Part shown: one piece after another, positions 17,664 to 27,224 of the stretch
How positions within the stretch are numbered: the first letter of the stretch is position 1
Layout of the letters: each line of letters begins with the position of its first letter
Source of the DNA: Firmicutes bacterium UBA2116
GTDB taxonomy: Bacteria; Bacillota; Clostridia; Tissierellales; Sedimentibacteraceae
Assembly: GCA_002331025.1 (NCBI GenBank)
Contig: DCYG01000040.1
Span: 1 to 64,000, forward strand
Length of the DNA: 64,000 nt
Direction of reading: 5' to 3'
The notes under the pieces: generated by a model
The model's database searches: none
Seen by the model: the letters and a program-made list of their open reading frames with translations, nothing else
Told to the model about the DNA's origin: nothing
Program-made: the position numbers and the translations under genes

Positions 17664-18704
17664 TTATTTTATGAACATTGCATCACCAAAGCTGAAGAAT
17701 CTGTATTTATTTTCTACCGCTGTTTTATATGCCTTCATAATATTTTCTTTTCCCGCCAAAGCACTTACCAGCATAATCAACGTTGATTCAGGCAAATGGA
17801 AATTAGTTATTAATGCATCCACCACCCTGTATTTGTAGCCGGGAAATATAAATATATCGGTCCAACCTTTTTTATGTCTTACGAATCCATTTTCATCTCC
17901 TATGGTTTCCAGCGTCCTTGTGCTTGTAGTGCCGACAGAAATCACTCTCTTACCACTTTGTTTTGCTTTGTTTATTTTGTTTGCTTCTCTTTCGGACAGC
18001 TCATAGTACTCCGAATGCATCTTATGCTCAGATATAAATTCGGCCTTTACCGGTCTGAAGGTTCCAAGACCTACATGAAGTGTTAATCTTGCTATATCGA
18101 CACCCTTCTTTTCTAAGCTTTTTAATACTTCATCGTTAAAGTGCAGACCTGCGGTGGGAGCCGCAGCTGAACCGGGATTTTGGGCATAAATTGTCTGGTA
18201 TCTGTTTTTATCCTCCAGCTTTTCATGTATATACGGAGGTAATGGCATTTCTCCAAGCTGATCCAATATTTCTTCAAATATACCATTGTAATCAAATTCG
18301 ATTATTCTGTTTCCATCATCGTATACTTCAACTATTTTTCCCGACAAAAGATTTTCTTTGAAAATTATTTCTGCTCCCGTTCTTGCTTTTTTACCCGGCT
18401 TTACTAAGGTTTCCCATCTTTTGTCGTCGATTCTTTTAAGCAAAAGAATTTCAATTAAGCTTCCTGTACCCTTTTTAGTACCGAACAACCTTGCAGGCAA
18501 TACCTTTGTATCGTTAATTACGAGGCAGTCTCCTTTGTCGAAATAATCAACAATATCATAAAAATGCTTGTGCTCAATTTCTCCTGTTTTTTTATCAAGA
18601 ACCAACAACCTTGAACGGTCTCTTTCCTTTATAGGTGTCTGTGCTATTAATTCTTCCGGTAATTCATAATAAAAATCGCTTGTTTTAAAATTTATTTCTG
18701 TCAT
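17664..18704 (-). CDS. queA: S-adenosylmethionine:tRNA ribosyltransferase-isomerase
   Basis: The 346-aa enzyme transfers the ribosyl part of SAM to preQ1-modified tRNA to give epoxyqueuosine. Family hallmarks seen are the start DFYYELPEELIAQTP, KGTGSLIEILLL, the PTAGLHF motif and HVGLGTFRPV. It overlaps the upstream spoIID-like gene by 4 nt and precedes tgt, so the two queuosine genes are in one transcript with the Holliday-junction genes. Confidence 0.96.
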   Translation of the reverse strand: MTEINFKTSDFYYELPEELIAQTPIKERDRSRLLVLDKKTGEIEHKHFYDIVDYFDKGDCLVINDTKVLPARLFGTKKGTGSLIEILLLKRIDDKRWETLVKPGKKARTGAEIIFKENLLSGKIVEVYDDGNRIIEFDYNGIFEEILDQLGEMPLPPYIHEKLEDKNRYQTIYAQNPGSAAAPTAGLHFNDEVLKSLEKKGVDIARLTLHVGLGTFRPVKAEFISEHKMHSEYYELSEREANKINKAKQSGKRVISVGTTSTRTLETIGDENGFVRHKKGWTDIFIFPGYKYRVVDALITNFHLPESTLIMLVSALAGKENIMKAYKTAVENKYRFFSFGDAMFIK

Positions 18705-20356
18705 CTGATAATTACTCCGGTAAAGTAGTGTTTTAATATTTCATCATAGCTGAAGCCTTCTTCCGCCATTTGTTTAGCACCGTACTGGCTCATGCCGATT
18801 CCGTGTCCCCAGCCTCTGCCCTCAAAATTGTATGAGGATGAATCTGTTTTAAGAGTTGTTATTCCTTTTGAGGATATGACAGAAAGTGTATCTTTAGTTA
18901 TTTTACTCGTTCCGTTACTTGATATTACACTCTTGCCTATGATACCTCCCGAGCTTAAGCTTTTAAAGTCTTCAATCTCTTCCTCGACCTCTTCTGCATC
19001 CACTATATTATCTAATATGCCGCTGCTTCCTCCTCCCCTTGAAGGAATCGTTCTGTTTTCATTTAAATATGTATATTCGTTGGTAAAGTAATATACGTTG
19101 CCGTTTACTATTTCAAACCATGAGCTCATCAGTCCCAGTAACAGCCTTGCATTTTCTTTCTTGTATAAAATTTCTCCAATATCAGTGGAAAATATACATT
19201 CCACAACTCTGTTGTTTTCAGTTACTTTGGTTATTTCCACTGAATAAAGCTCTCTGACATTATTGCCGTCATCTCTTAACTTTTTGAGTATTTCTTCCTT
19301 ACTGTAGCTTTTTTGCCATTCATTATATGGTGAGCCGGATCTGTCACTGTATGCATCATCTACCCCTACAGCATAGGGTAAGTTTTCAAACCACACATTT
19401 TCAGTGCTTTCAGTGCTTCCGCCGCTGGTTGAATGATAAAATGCCTGAATCAGCTTATCGTCATAATAAATCATTTCACCCCTTGTTTCATCAACTGCTT
19501 TATCCGTTGATTCTTTTTCCGAATTGTATCCTCTGTATACCTGAGAATTCTGATTATCATCCATATCGTAAAGGGCTCTTGGATTTTTATTGTATATAGC
19601 GTATGTTCTTGCTGCCACAGCTTGTGCTTTCAAGCTTTCCTTTCCCCATGAAGCCGATATTTCATTAGGTACAACACCGTATAAATAGCTTTCCAGATCA
19701 ACGTAGTTAATTGATATAAGCTTTGAATCTTCAATTATTTTAAATCCCATATAGCCTCTGTACGGTCTGTTTTCAATCATTATCATATCAATGGACTCTT
19801 TATCATAATAGGATGTAAAATACAGATTAGAGTTATTATCATACATTAAAACCGGCTTATTCTTTTCATTATATACAACGATACTCCTTAATCCCGTATT
19901 TACAGCTTCACCGTCATATCCGTTGTTGTTTAATTTGTTTAAAAGAGATTTTGCGTCGCTATTGCTTGAATAAAATCCGGCGTATAATTTAAAGCTGTCA
20001 CCATCGAAATAAGGATAAAAATCATCATCAAAGTTATTTTCAAATTCTTTTGCATAACTTAACGCTTCTTCATATGAGTTGTAATTATCATTTAATTCAA
20101 TATGATAAGATTTACCGGAATCCAGATGTACGCTTATATGATTACTGTCAAGATTGAACATCTCATTTGGGTTTTCGTTTATTTCATAAACAGTTATACC
20201 CTCATAACCCTTTAAAGAAGCTTGTTCATTATAAACCCTTGGGAATCTTATTCTGACTCTCACATATTCAGTACCTGTCGCACCGTAGCATACTGCCGTA
20301 AACAAAAATATTATTAGAATTGAAAATATAATTATTCTATTACGTAATTTTGTCAT
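18701..20356 (-). CDS. SpoIID/LytB-domain protein (sporulation peptidoglycan enzyme type)
   Basis: The 551-aa protein has an N-terminal signal or anchor (about 6-25) and a SPOR-like region near residues 80-150. The SpoIID domain shows YLYGVVPNEISASWGKESLKAQAVAARTYA near 225-255 and the closing GRGWGHGIGMSQYGA. SpoIID proteins are lytic transglycosylases acting during engulfment, and LytB-type relatives modify amidases. The insertion between the two conserved blocks is long and poorly conserved. The gene lies inside the ruv-queA run, with 1-nt and 4-nt overlaps to its neighbours. Surface or intermembrane location is inferred. Confidence 0.85.
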   Translation of the reverse strand: MTKLRNRIIIFSILIIFLFTAVCYGATGTEYVRVRIRFPRVYNEQASLKGYEGITVYEINENPNEMFNLDSNHISVHLDSGKSYHIELNDNYNSYEEALSYAKEFENNFDDDFYPYFDGDSFKLYAGFYSSNSDAKSLLNKLNNNGYDGEAVNTGLRSIVVYNEKNKPVLMYDNNSNLYFTSYYDKESIDMIMIENRPYRGYMGFKIIEDSKLISINYVDLESYLYGVVPNEISASWGKESLKAQAVAARTYAIYNKNPRALYDMDDNQNSQVYRGYNSEKESTDKAVDETRGEMIYYDDKLIQAFYHSTSGGSTESTENVWFENLPYAVGVDDAYSDRSGSPYNEWQKSYSKEEILKKLRDDGNNVRELYSVEITKVTENNRVVECIFSTDIGEILYKKENARLLLGLMSSWFEIVNGNVYYFTNEYTYLNENRTIPSRGGGSSGILDNIVDAEEVEEEIEDFKSLSSGGIIGKSVISSNGTSKITKDTLSVISSKGITTLKTDSSSYNFEGRGWGHGIGMSQYGAKQMAEEGFSYDEILKHYFTGVIIR

Positions 20357-21399
20357 TAAAATTCCTCCCCTGAATCAAAAGAAAGTTGTCCGTCATTTTG
20401 TCTGATTTTATTAACGTGCCTGTATCCCAATTCAGTCACAACTCTGCCTCTGGGTGTCCTGTTCAAATAACCGATTTGCAGCAAATAAGGTTCATAAACA
20501 TCCTCTATAGTTCCCTTTTCTTCGCCTATGGAGGCTGCTAACGTATCGAGCCCCACAGGTCCGCCTTTATAAAAATCAATAATCGTATTCAGTATCCTCC
20601 TGTCCAGCTTATCCAGACCCATTTGGTCTATTTCAAGCATTCTGAGAGCCAGATCCGCTGTGACTGTATCAATTATTCCATCGCTTTTCACTATGGCATA
20701 ATCTCTCACACGCTTTAAAAGCCTGTTTGCTATTCTTGGTGTTCCTCTTGAACGCCTTGAAATTTCTTCCGCACCCTTATCATCGATTTCAATATTAATA
20801 ATACTTGCAGACCTCACAACTATTTCTTTTAAATCTTTTGCCTCATAAAAATCCAAATTGCACAATACTCCGAATCTGTCCCGTAAAGGTGATGCCAGCA
20901 TTCCCGACTTTGTTGTTGCCCCTATTAAAGTAAATTTCGGTAAATCCAACCTTATTGACCTTGCCGAAGGACCCTTTCCGATAATAATATCAAGTGCAAA
21001 ATCCTCCAATGCAGGGTATAAAACTTCCTCAACATTTTTATTTAATCTGTGTATTTCATCAATGAAAAGAACGTCATTTTCATTTAAATTAGTCAGTATG
21101 GCAGCCAAATCACCGGGTCTTTCTATAGCAGGTCCCGATGTCACACGTATATTTACATTCATTTCATTAGAAATAATATTGGCAAGAGTAGTTTTACCAA
21201 GTCCCGGAGGTCCTGATAAAAGCACGTGGTCAAGAGGTTGATTTCTAAGCTTTGCTGATTCAATAAAGATATTCAAAACTTCCTTTACCTTGTTTTGACC
21301 GATATATTGAGATAATTTCTGGGGCCTTAAGCTAAGCTCCAATTCCTCTTCGCCGTTATTAACAGTACCGGCTACAATTTCATTTTCTCTGTCAAACAT
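20356..21399 (-). CDS. ruvB: Holliday junction branch migration ATPase RuvB
   Basis: The 347-aa AAA+ motor has Walker A GPPGLGKTT (63-71), Walker B LFIDEIHRL, sensor GATTKSGML and the C-terminal winged-helix segment YLNRTPRGRVVTELGYRH. It works as a hexamer with RuvA, which is encoded directly upstream (1-nt gap). All three ruv genes are intact. Confidence 0.97.
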   Translation of the reverse strand: MFDRENEIVAGTVNNGEEELELSLRPQKLSQYIGQNKVKEVLNIFIESAKLRNQPLDHVLLSGPPGLGKTTLANIISNEMNVNIRVTSGPAIERPGDLAAILTNLNENDVLFIDEIHRLNKNVEEVLYPALEDFALDIIIGKGPSARSIRLDLPKFTLIGATTKSGMLASPLRDRFGVLCNLDFYEAKDLKEIVVRSASIINIEIDDKGAEEISRRSRGTPRIANRLLKRVRDYAIVKSDGIIDTVTADLALRMLEIDQMGLDKLDRRILNTIIDFYKGGPVGLDTLAASIGEEKGTIEDVYEPYLLQIGYLNRTPRGRVVTELGYRHVNKIRQNDGQLSFDSGEEF

Positions 21400-21400
21400 A

Positions 21401-22000
21401 TCATACCTGCCTATTTATATTTTTTAATGCCTCTTTAATAATTTCGTTTTCACTTTTTCCTTCAACATCTATTTTGTCCAATACCTTTTTGGCCTCATAA
21501 GAATTAAATCCTAATCCGACTAAAGCGCTCAATATATCAGACGACTCACATTCAACCTGGAAAATTTCTGTTCCTTCAGTGTCGCTGATTATTCCATCTA
21601 TAGCTCCAACCTTATCTCTTAATTCAAGGATAACCTTACTTGCAGTTTTTTTACCTATACCCGGAACCTTGGACATCCTTGTTACATCTTCTTTTAGTAT
21701 AATTTCCTTAACAGTATTTGTTTCATACGTAGATAGTACGGAAAGTCCTGCCTTTGGACCGATTCCGTTAACGGATATTAATTTTTTAAACAATTCGATT
21801 TCATCTGATGTTAAAAATCCGTAAAGAGCTAAAATATCTTCCCTTATGTGCATGTATGTAAGAATGGTTGCTTTTTCTCCTTCACACAGCTTGTTTAAGC
21901 TTGAAAGCGAGGTGTTAATGAAATAACCCATATCATTGTTATCTATCACTATGTAATCTAAGCCCTTTTTTACAACCGTACCTTTGATGTAGCTGATCAT
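21401..22000 (-). CDS. ruvA: Holliday junction DNA-binding protein RuvA
   Basis: The 199-aa protein starts MISYIKGTVVKKGLDYIVI (OB fold). It has two helix-hairpin-helix motifs, VNGIGPKAGLSVLS near 74-88 and VPGIGKKTASKVI near 109-121, and a C-terminal domain III (ALVGLGFNSYEA) that contacts RuvB. Length is typical. Confidence 0.96.
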   Translation of the reverse strand: MISYIKGTVVKKGLDYIVIDNNDMGYFINTSLSSLNKLCEGEKATILTYMHIREDILALYGFLTSDEIELFKKLISVNGIGPKAGLSVLSTYETNTVKEIILKEDVTRMSKVPGIGKKTASKVILELRDKVGAIDGIISDTEGTEIFQVECESSDILSALVGLGFNSYEAKKVLDKIDVEGKSENEIIKEALKNINRQV

Positions 22001-22020
22001 TTTTCCTCCAAATTTAATCG

Positions 22021-22521
22021 TTAATATTTAATAATTTTAAAGCTGTCTGCGAATTTTAACGAATGAGCATGACATATTGCTAAAGCCAAGCCATCGGCCA
22101 CATCGTCAGGCTTAGGTATCTTGTCCAGCTTTAGTATAACTTTAACCATTTCCTGAATTTGCTTTTTTTCCGCCCTGCCGTATCCTACAATACCCTGCTT
22201 AACCTGAAGGGGCGTATATTCATAAAGGGGAATATTTTTATTTTCCGCTGCTAACAGATGTACTCCTCTCGCTTCCGCTATTGCGATTGCAGTCTTCGTA
22301 TTTTTGTTGTAAAACAGCTCCTCTATTGCTACAGCCTGAGGCTTGTACACATCGAATATATTCATATAGCTGTCATAAATCTTCTTAAGGCGCTTTGGAA
22401 ATTCCTCGGAGCTTTCAGTTATAACAGCACCATAATCTATAACCTCAAATTTGTTGCCCGAGTAATTTATTATTCCATATCCTGAAATGGCAAGCCCGGG
22501 GTCTATGCCTAATATTATCAT
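22021..22521 (-). CDS. ruvC: Crossover junction endonuclease RuvC
   Basis: The 166-aa resolvase has the RNase-H-like acidic residues in ILGIDPGLA (Asp6), AIEELFY (Glu near 67) and DVADGLALA near 140. It cuts Holliday junctions held by RuvAB. It is the first gene of the run, and the divergent rodA-like gene starts 155 nt away, so its promoter should be in that gap. Confidence 0.96.
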   Translation of the reverse strand: MIILGIDPGLAISGYGIINYSGNKFEVIDYGAVITESSEEFPKRLKKIYDSYMNIFDVYKPQAVAIEELFYNKNTKTAIAIAEARGVHLLAAENKNIPLYEYTPLQVKQGIVGYGRAEKKQIQEMVKVILKLDKIPKPDDVADGLALAICHAHSLKFADSFKIIKY

Positions 22522-22602
22522 ACGTCTACCAACTTTCTAATAATGTATTAATTATATCATAAGTGTCATACTATGTAAATCTTTGGCTTCTGCAAAAATT
22601 TG

Positions 22603-22631
22603 TTTTGCAAATGTTCAAAATATGTTATAAT
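22603..22631 (+). promoter_or_regulatory. Putative promoter of the RodA/FtsW-family gene
   Basis: TATAAT at 22626-22631 with a weak TTTTGC 17 nt upstream (22603-22608), in the gap shared with divergent ruvC. Confidence 0.5.
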
Positions 22632-22676
22632 TAGCTGATTACGCTTTATGAATAGATTTTAAAAGGAACGTGTACT

Positions 22677-23828
22677 ATGTTTAAGAAAGAAAGCAAGCTT
22701 AAAAGATTTGATTTTATTTTATTATTCACTACAATAATTTTGTGCGTGTATGGATTTATAGTAATTAACAGTGCTACCTTGAGCAAAACATTTGGCAGTG
22801 AGCCGTTTTTAAAAACCCAGATTACGGCATTTACTTTAGGTATGGTTGCAGTGTTTATATTGTTATTTATTGATTATGATATATATGGGGGATTTTACCT
22901 TCCCATTTACGGTATTACGGTAGCCCTTCTTATTTATGTATTGATTAATCCTGTAACGGCCTCCGAGTGGGGTGATGTCAGGAGTTGGATGAGCATAGGT
23001 CCCATTGTTTTTCAACCGTCGGAATTAGCCAAATTCGGTGTAATTATATCCGTATCTAAGTTCATTGACATCCATAAGGATAATATAAATAATCCGGCAG
23101 TGCTTATTAAAATCTTAGTATTTGCATTTTTTCCTATTGCACTTATTATGATGCAGCCTGACCTTGGAACGAGCTTAGTATTTATATTCTTCATTGCGGT
23201 TATGTTATTCGTTGCGGGAATTGACAGGAAATATATAATAGCCATCCTTGTAATCGCATTTGTACTGTTAATAATCGGTTTAATGATATTATACAATATT
23301 ATGCAGGACTACGTACCTAAAAAAGATTATCGTGTGGACAGAATTGTTACATTTTTCTATCCGGAATTAGACCCCGAAGATACCGGTTACCATGTTATAC
23401 AATCAAAAATTGCAATCGGTTCAGGGATGATTTACGGAAGAGGTTTGTTTAAGGGTGTTCAAAACCAATTGAATTATCTTCCGACTAAGGAAACAGACTT
23501 TATATTTGCAGTAATAGGAGAGGAATTGGGACTTATAGGCGGTTTGCTCTTATTATGCTTGTATGGCATATTGTTTTATCGGCTGATAAAAATAGCAAGA
23601 AATGCATCTAATTTATTTGGTTCACTGATAGTTACGGGAATTGCCGCAATGCAATTTTTCCACATATTCGAAAATGTAGGTATGACTATGGGTCTTATGC
23701 CCGTTACGGGAATTCCTCTTCCTTTTATAAGCTACGGAGGAACATTCATGCTTGTAAATACGGTTAGTATCGGGCTGGCACTGAGCGTAGGTATGAAAAG
23801 AGCGAAAATTAGTATGAACGACTTTTAG
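22677..23828 (+). CDS. SEDS-family peptidoglycan polymerase, RodA/FtsW type
   Basis: The 383-aa membrane protein has about ten transmembrane helices and SEDS motifs: RSWMSIGPIVFQPSELAKFG, QPDLGTSLVF, LPTKETDFIFAVIGEELGLIG and the closing TGIPLPFISYGGTFM. SEDS proteins polymerise glycan strands from lipid II together with a class B PBP. No partner PBP is adjacent, so elongation (RodA), division (FtsW) or sporulation (SpoVE) roles cannot be separated. The first of these fits the sequence best. It is monocistronic, with its own promoter and terminator. Confidence 0.9.
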   Translation: MFKKESKLKRFDFILLFTTIILCVYGFIVINSATLSKTFGSEPFLKTQITAFTLGMVAVFILLFIDYDIYGGFYLPIYGITVALLIYVLINPVTASEWGDVRSWMSIGPIVFQPSELAKFGVIISVSKFIDIHKDNINNPAVLIKILVFAFFPIALIMMQPDLGTSLVFIFFIAVMLFVAGIDRKYIIAILVIAFVLLIIGLMILYNIMQDYVPKKDYRVDRIVTFFYPELDPEDTGYHVIQSKIAIGSGMIYGRGLFKGVQNQLNYLPTKETDFIFAVIGEELGLIGGLLLLCLYGILFYRLIKIARNASNLFGSLIVTGIAAMQFFHIFENVGMTMGLMPVTGIPLPFISYGGTFMLVNTVSIGLALSVGMKRAKISMNDF

Positions 23829-23880
23829 CGATGGGGTAGCAGTTGATTTGCGATAGATTTGCAATTGATTGACAATAGTA
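23828..23880. repeat. Phased repeat family C, short copy
   Basis: The words GCAGTTGATTT, GCGATAGATTT and GCAATTGATTG follow each other with a period of about 11 nt. The same words fill 41770-41881. Confidence 0.65.
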
Positions 23881-23881
23881 T

Positions 23882-23916
23882 AGGGATGCATTTGAAGTGC
23901 ACCCCTGTTTTTTTTA
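23882..23916 (+). terminator. Terminator of the RodA/FtsW-family gene
   Basis: AGGG-A-TGCA pairs with TGCA-C-CCCT (one internal mismatch, 7-nt loop) and is followed by GTTTTTTTT. Confidence 0.75.
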
Positions 23917-23938
23917 TAATTGTTTACCTATTGTTCCA

Positions 23939-25594
23939 CTATTCGAAGCAGCTTCCTCCGATGAACTCCCTGACTATAGATGTGTTTGGAATTGCTTCTT
24001 CATTTTCGATAGTTTTAAAATAGCTTAAAAATCTTAACAGCCTTTGTCTTTCGGCGTAATACTCACTGCCTTTTTCTATTTCCATCAGAACAGGCTCAAC
24101 GTATTTTTTTAAAACGCAGAGCTCGTAAACAAGGGCTGAATTAAAGATAGCATCTGCATTTTCCTGAAAGGGGAATATATATTTTTCGGCTCCTCGGACC
24201 ACATTGCTCCAGAGCTGAAGTGTTTTAAGCGCATTGTTTCCCCTGTGAGTATTGTCTCTTACAATTCGTCGTATCAATCTTAAATCCGATGTGGAAATAC
24301 GATTATGATTGTCAATATTTAATTGAGTCAGGGCACTTATATATATCTTGAATTTATTCATCTGAGGTATCTGCTTAGTTAATTCATCATTCAGTCCATG
24401 TATGCCTTCAATGATTATTACGTGATCCTCTGTCAATGTAACCGGCTCTCTTGTGTATTCTCTCATTCCTTTTACAAAATTAAAAACGGGAATATTTACT
24501 GCCTCACATGACATCAGGCTCAATAAATGCTCATTGAATAAATCAATGTCCAAAGCCTTTATTGTTTCGAAATCAAAATCTCCATTTTCATCCTTAGGAG
24601 TCAGATGTCTGTCAACGAAATAATCATCCAGCGAAATAGCATATGTTTTTTTGCCGTTAACCCTCAGCTGTATGGACAGTCTTTGAGCAAATGTAGTCTT
24701 GCCTGATGAAGAAGGTCCGGCTATCAACACAATTTTTATATTTTTGTCAGATGCTATAGCATCTGCAATATATGCAATTTTCTTTTCGTGGAGAGCTTCA
24801 TTGATACGAATCATGTCATCGATGGTGTCGTTTTCAATTTTTTTGTTTAAGGCACCCACGTACCCTACGTTCATTATTTCTCCCCAATCCTCTGCTTCCT
24901 TAAATACCTTGAAAAGCTTCTTATGCTCAATATGCTCAGGCAGCTCGAAATTACTCTCAACTGTAGGGAAATTTAAAATTATTCCGGGATAAAATAATCT
25001 TAAATCAAATTTATCTATTACCTCTGTGTTTGGCGCAATATGTCCGTAAAACGTATCATAATATCCATCCAATTCGTATATATTTACAAACTCTTCCTTT
25101 CGGTAATTTAAAAGCTCAACCTTATCCTCCATAGACTGCTTTCTGAAAATTTCCTGCGCTTCCATTACGCTTATACAAATACTGTTGATGGGTTGTTTAG
25201 CTTCAATGATTTCATTCATTCTATTTTTAATACTATCGAGCTGATTTTTAGTGATTAAATCCTTATTATTTAATTCGGTATACAGTCCCTTGTTTAAAGA
25301 ATGCTTTATCTCAACCTCTATGCCGCTGAAAATGTCCTTGCAGGCCTTTATATAAATAAGTGAAAGCGTCCTGATATAGATTCTGCGACCGTCTCTGTCC
25401 GTAATATCAAAAAACTTAACCTTATCATTTTCATTTAATTTAGCATAATCAAGTGCCTGAACCTTATTGTTGACCTTAGCACCTAAGTAGCTGATATAGT
25501 CATCTCCATATTCTCTTTTCAATATAGAATAAAGTGATTCATTGTTCTCAATATCTATAATTTTATTTTTGTTCAGCAAATCAATTTTCATCAT
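23939..25594 (-). CDS. Nucleoside kinase (TGS-like N-terminus plus uridine-kinase domain)
   Basis: The 551-aa protein fuses an N-terminal TGS/threonyl-tRNA-synthetase-like region (about 1-250, with YYDTFYGHIAPNT) to a C-terminal P-loop kinase of the uridine kinase/phosphoribulokinase family. The P-loop is GPSSSGKTT (near 292), followed by SLDDYFVDR and the IIEGIHGLND segment. Family members in Clostridia and Thermotogae act as nucleoside kinases with broad substrates. The synthetase-like part lacks a full catalytic core. The gene overlaps the pseudouridine synthase gene by 4 nt, so the two are coupled. Confidence 0.85.
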   Translation of the reverse strand: MMKIDLLNKNKIIDIENNESLYSILKREYGDDYISYLGAKVNNKVQALDYAKLNENDKVKFFDITDRDGRRIYIRTLSLIYIKACKDIFSGIEVEIKHSLNKGLYTELNNKDLITKNQLDSIKNRMNEIIEAKQPINSICISVMEAQEIFRKQSMEDKVELLNYRKEEFVNIYELDGYYDTFYGHIAPNTEVIDKFDLRLFYPGIILNFPTVESNFELPEHIEHKKLFKVFKEAEDWGEIMNVGYVGALNKKIENDTIDDMIRINEALHEKKIAYIADAIASDKNIKIVLIAGPSSSGKTTFAQRLSIQLRVNGKKTYAISLDDYFVDRHLTPKDENGDFDFETIKALDIDLFNEHLLSLMSCEAVNIPVFNFVKGMREYTREPVTLTEDHVIIIEGIHGLNDELTKQIPQMNKFKIYISALTQLNIDNHNRISTSDLRLIRRIVRDNTHRGNNALKTLQLWSNVVRGAEKYIFPFQENADAIFNSALVYELCVLKKYVEPVLMEIEKGSEYYAERQRLLRFLSYFKTIENEEAIPNTSIVREFIGGSCFE

Positions 25595-26511
25595 TTTCCT
25601 CCTCCTATGGTAAATCTGTCATTTATTTCTGATTTAATTTCCATTTTATTTAAATAAGCCAAATCATTATCATAGCCGTCCAATATAAGCTTGTATGCGT
25701 GGAGAACCTGATGCTTTTCACTGTCCTTTCTGCCATACTTTTTATCTCCTGCGACAGGATGGCCTACAGAAGAAAGATGTGCTCTTATTTGATGAGCTCT
25801 GCCGGTTTCTATCTCTATTTCAAGCCATGTAAAATTATTTTCTGTTTTTAACGGGTGCGCATATGTAACGACCTTTTTTGAATTTGCCGTCGTTTCCTTC
25901 ACTATTTTTACCATGTTTTTTTCATCGTTTTTAATTAAATAATCCTTTAATTCTAAATCTTCTTTTATAATACCGTGAACCTTAGCCACATAAAATTTTC
26001 TTATACGCCTTTCCCTGATTGCCTTATTCGTTTGTTTTAATGCATCATAATTTTTCGCAGCAATAACAAGTCCCGATGTATTTTTATCTAATCTGTTGCA
26101 AACAGCAGGTTTAAATGTAAAGCTTATATTTTGTTCCTTTGCGTCCAGATACATTTTTATTTCATCTATCAGATTTCTGCTGCTCGTTACATCCGGTTGA
26201 GTGCTTAATCCAACCGGCTTATTTACTATGAGAATATTATCATCCTCATAAACAACTTTAAAATGGATATCCGTCTGCTTTAAAGTTTTCTTCTCCCTGA
26301 ATTTATCTATCGTATCATCAGATAAATAAAGCTGCACCAAATCATCCTTTTTCAAAATAGTTTCAGGTTCTGCCTTTAAGTCATTGAGCTTTATATTTTT
26401 CTTTCTGAGCATTTTATAAATAAATGACTGATTTGCTTTATTCAGATATTTTTTTAAAAATCTATCTAATCTTTGACCCTCTTCATTATTTGTTATTCTA
26501 ATTTCTTTCAT
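25591..26511 (-). CDS. RluA-family 23S rRNA/tRNA pseudouridine synthase
   Basis: The 306-aa enzyme has an N-terminal S4 RNA-binding domain (about 12-75) and the RluA catalytic domain with NRLDKNTSGLVI, in which the Asp is the catalytic nucleophile, and the GRAHQIRAHL motif. Its precise uridine target cannot be deduced. It is the first gene of a two-gene unit with the nucleoside kinase. The MltG-like gene is divergent. Confidence 0.9.
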   Translation of the reverse strand: MKEIRITNNEEGQRLDRFLKKYLNKANQSFIYKMLRKKNIKLNDLKAEPETILKKDDLVQLYLSDDTIDKFREKKTLKQTDIHFKVVYEDDNILIVNKPVGLSTQPDVTSSRNLIDEIKMYLDAKEQNISFTFKPAVCNRLDKNTSGLVIAAKNYDALKQTNKAIRERRIRKFYVAKVHGIIKEDLELKDYLIKNDEKNMVKIVKETTANSKKVVTYAHPLKTENNFTWLEIEIETGRAHQIRAHLSSVGHPVAGDKKYGRKDSEKHQVLHAYKLILDGYDNDLAYLNKMEIKSEINDRFTIGGGK

Positions 26512-26622
26512 AATTTCTCCGATATTTATTGTGTATTACTTTATTATACCAAAATTACCCGATATGTATATAATGAATTGAAATATTTGATAAAATTAAC
26601 AAGTTTTTATTGCATGTCCTTA

Positions 26623-26651
26623 TTGTACAAATACTATTTTTGTGCTAATAT
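26623..26651 (+). promoter_or_regulatory. Putative promoter of the MltG-like gene
   Basis: TTGTAC (26623-26628), a 17-nt spacer and TAATAT (26646-26651), about 33 nt before the ATG. Confidence 0.5.
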
Positions 26652-26683
26652 ATTTTTAGAGGAAATAAGTCAAGGAGTTACCA

Positions 26684-27178
26684 ATGAGAAAAATTATAAA
26701 TGCTATAAGAGATTTTATATATAATATTACGGACTATGGATTAATAGTGACGGTAATAGTAGTAATGGTTGTAATTTTGGGTTGGAGATTCAATATACTG
26801 ATGAATAGAGGTATAGAAAAAGAAGCAATAAAGAACAATCTACCGCCCATAGTGTCCAACGAACCTAACAACCCTGAAAATCCCGGACAAAATGAAGAAA
26901 ATCCTGAAAATGATCCGGATGATGAAGAACCAACTCCGGAACCTACAAATCCGGTTGAGCCCAGCGGATTAATTGCAACAATTAACATACCCGAAGGTTC
27001 ATTTCCTTCTAAAATAGGTGATATTCTTTTAGATTCAAATTTAATTGACAACAAAGAAGATTTCCTGGACAGATCAATTGAACTTGGTCTGGATACAAGA
27101 ATGAGAAGCGGTACTTTTGACATAGAAGTGGGAACATCCTTAGACACAATAATAAAAATAATAGCAAACGCTCAATAA
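26684..27178 (+). CDS. Truncated MltG/YceG-like membrane protein
   Basis: The 164-aa protein has one transmembrane helix (about 17-37), a linker rich in Pro, Glu and Asn (about 48-90), and a C-terminal module (about 95-160, INIPEGSFPSKIGDILLDSNLID...RSGTFDIEVG). The C-terminal part resembles the LysM-like substrate-binding subdomain of the lytic transglycosylase MltG. The catalytic domain of that enzyme is absent, since the frame ends cleanly and a terminator follows. It may bind peptidoglycan or regulate septal glycan cutting. Short proteins of this layout occur in other Clostridia, so this is likely a real family and not a decay product. Confidence 0.65.
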   Translation: MRKIINAIRDFIYNITDYGLIVTVIVVMVVILGWRFNILMNRGIEKEAIKNNLPPIVSNEPNNPENPGQNEENPENDPDDEEPTPEPTNPVEPSGLIATINIPEGSFPSKIGDILLDSNLIDNKEDFLDRSIELGLDTRMRSGTFDIEVGTSLDTIIKIIANAQ

Positions 27179-27186
27179 TAAAGATA

Positions 27187-27218
27187 AAGCCAGAAAGGTC
27201 CGTTCCCTTCTGGCTTAT
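27187..27218. terminator. Terminator between converging genes
   Basis: AAGCCAGAA (27187-27195) pairs with TTCTGGCTT (27208-27216). T-rich sequence follows on the plus strand, while the minus-strand side has only ATCTT. It probably serves the MltG-like gene. Confidence 0.65.
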
Positions 27219-27224
27219 TTCTTC

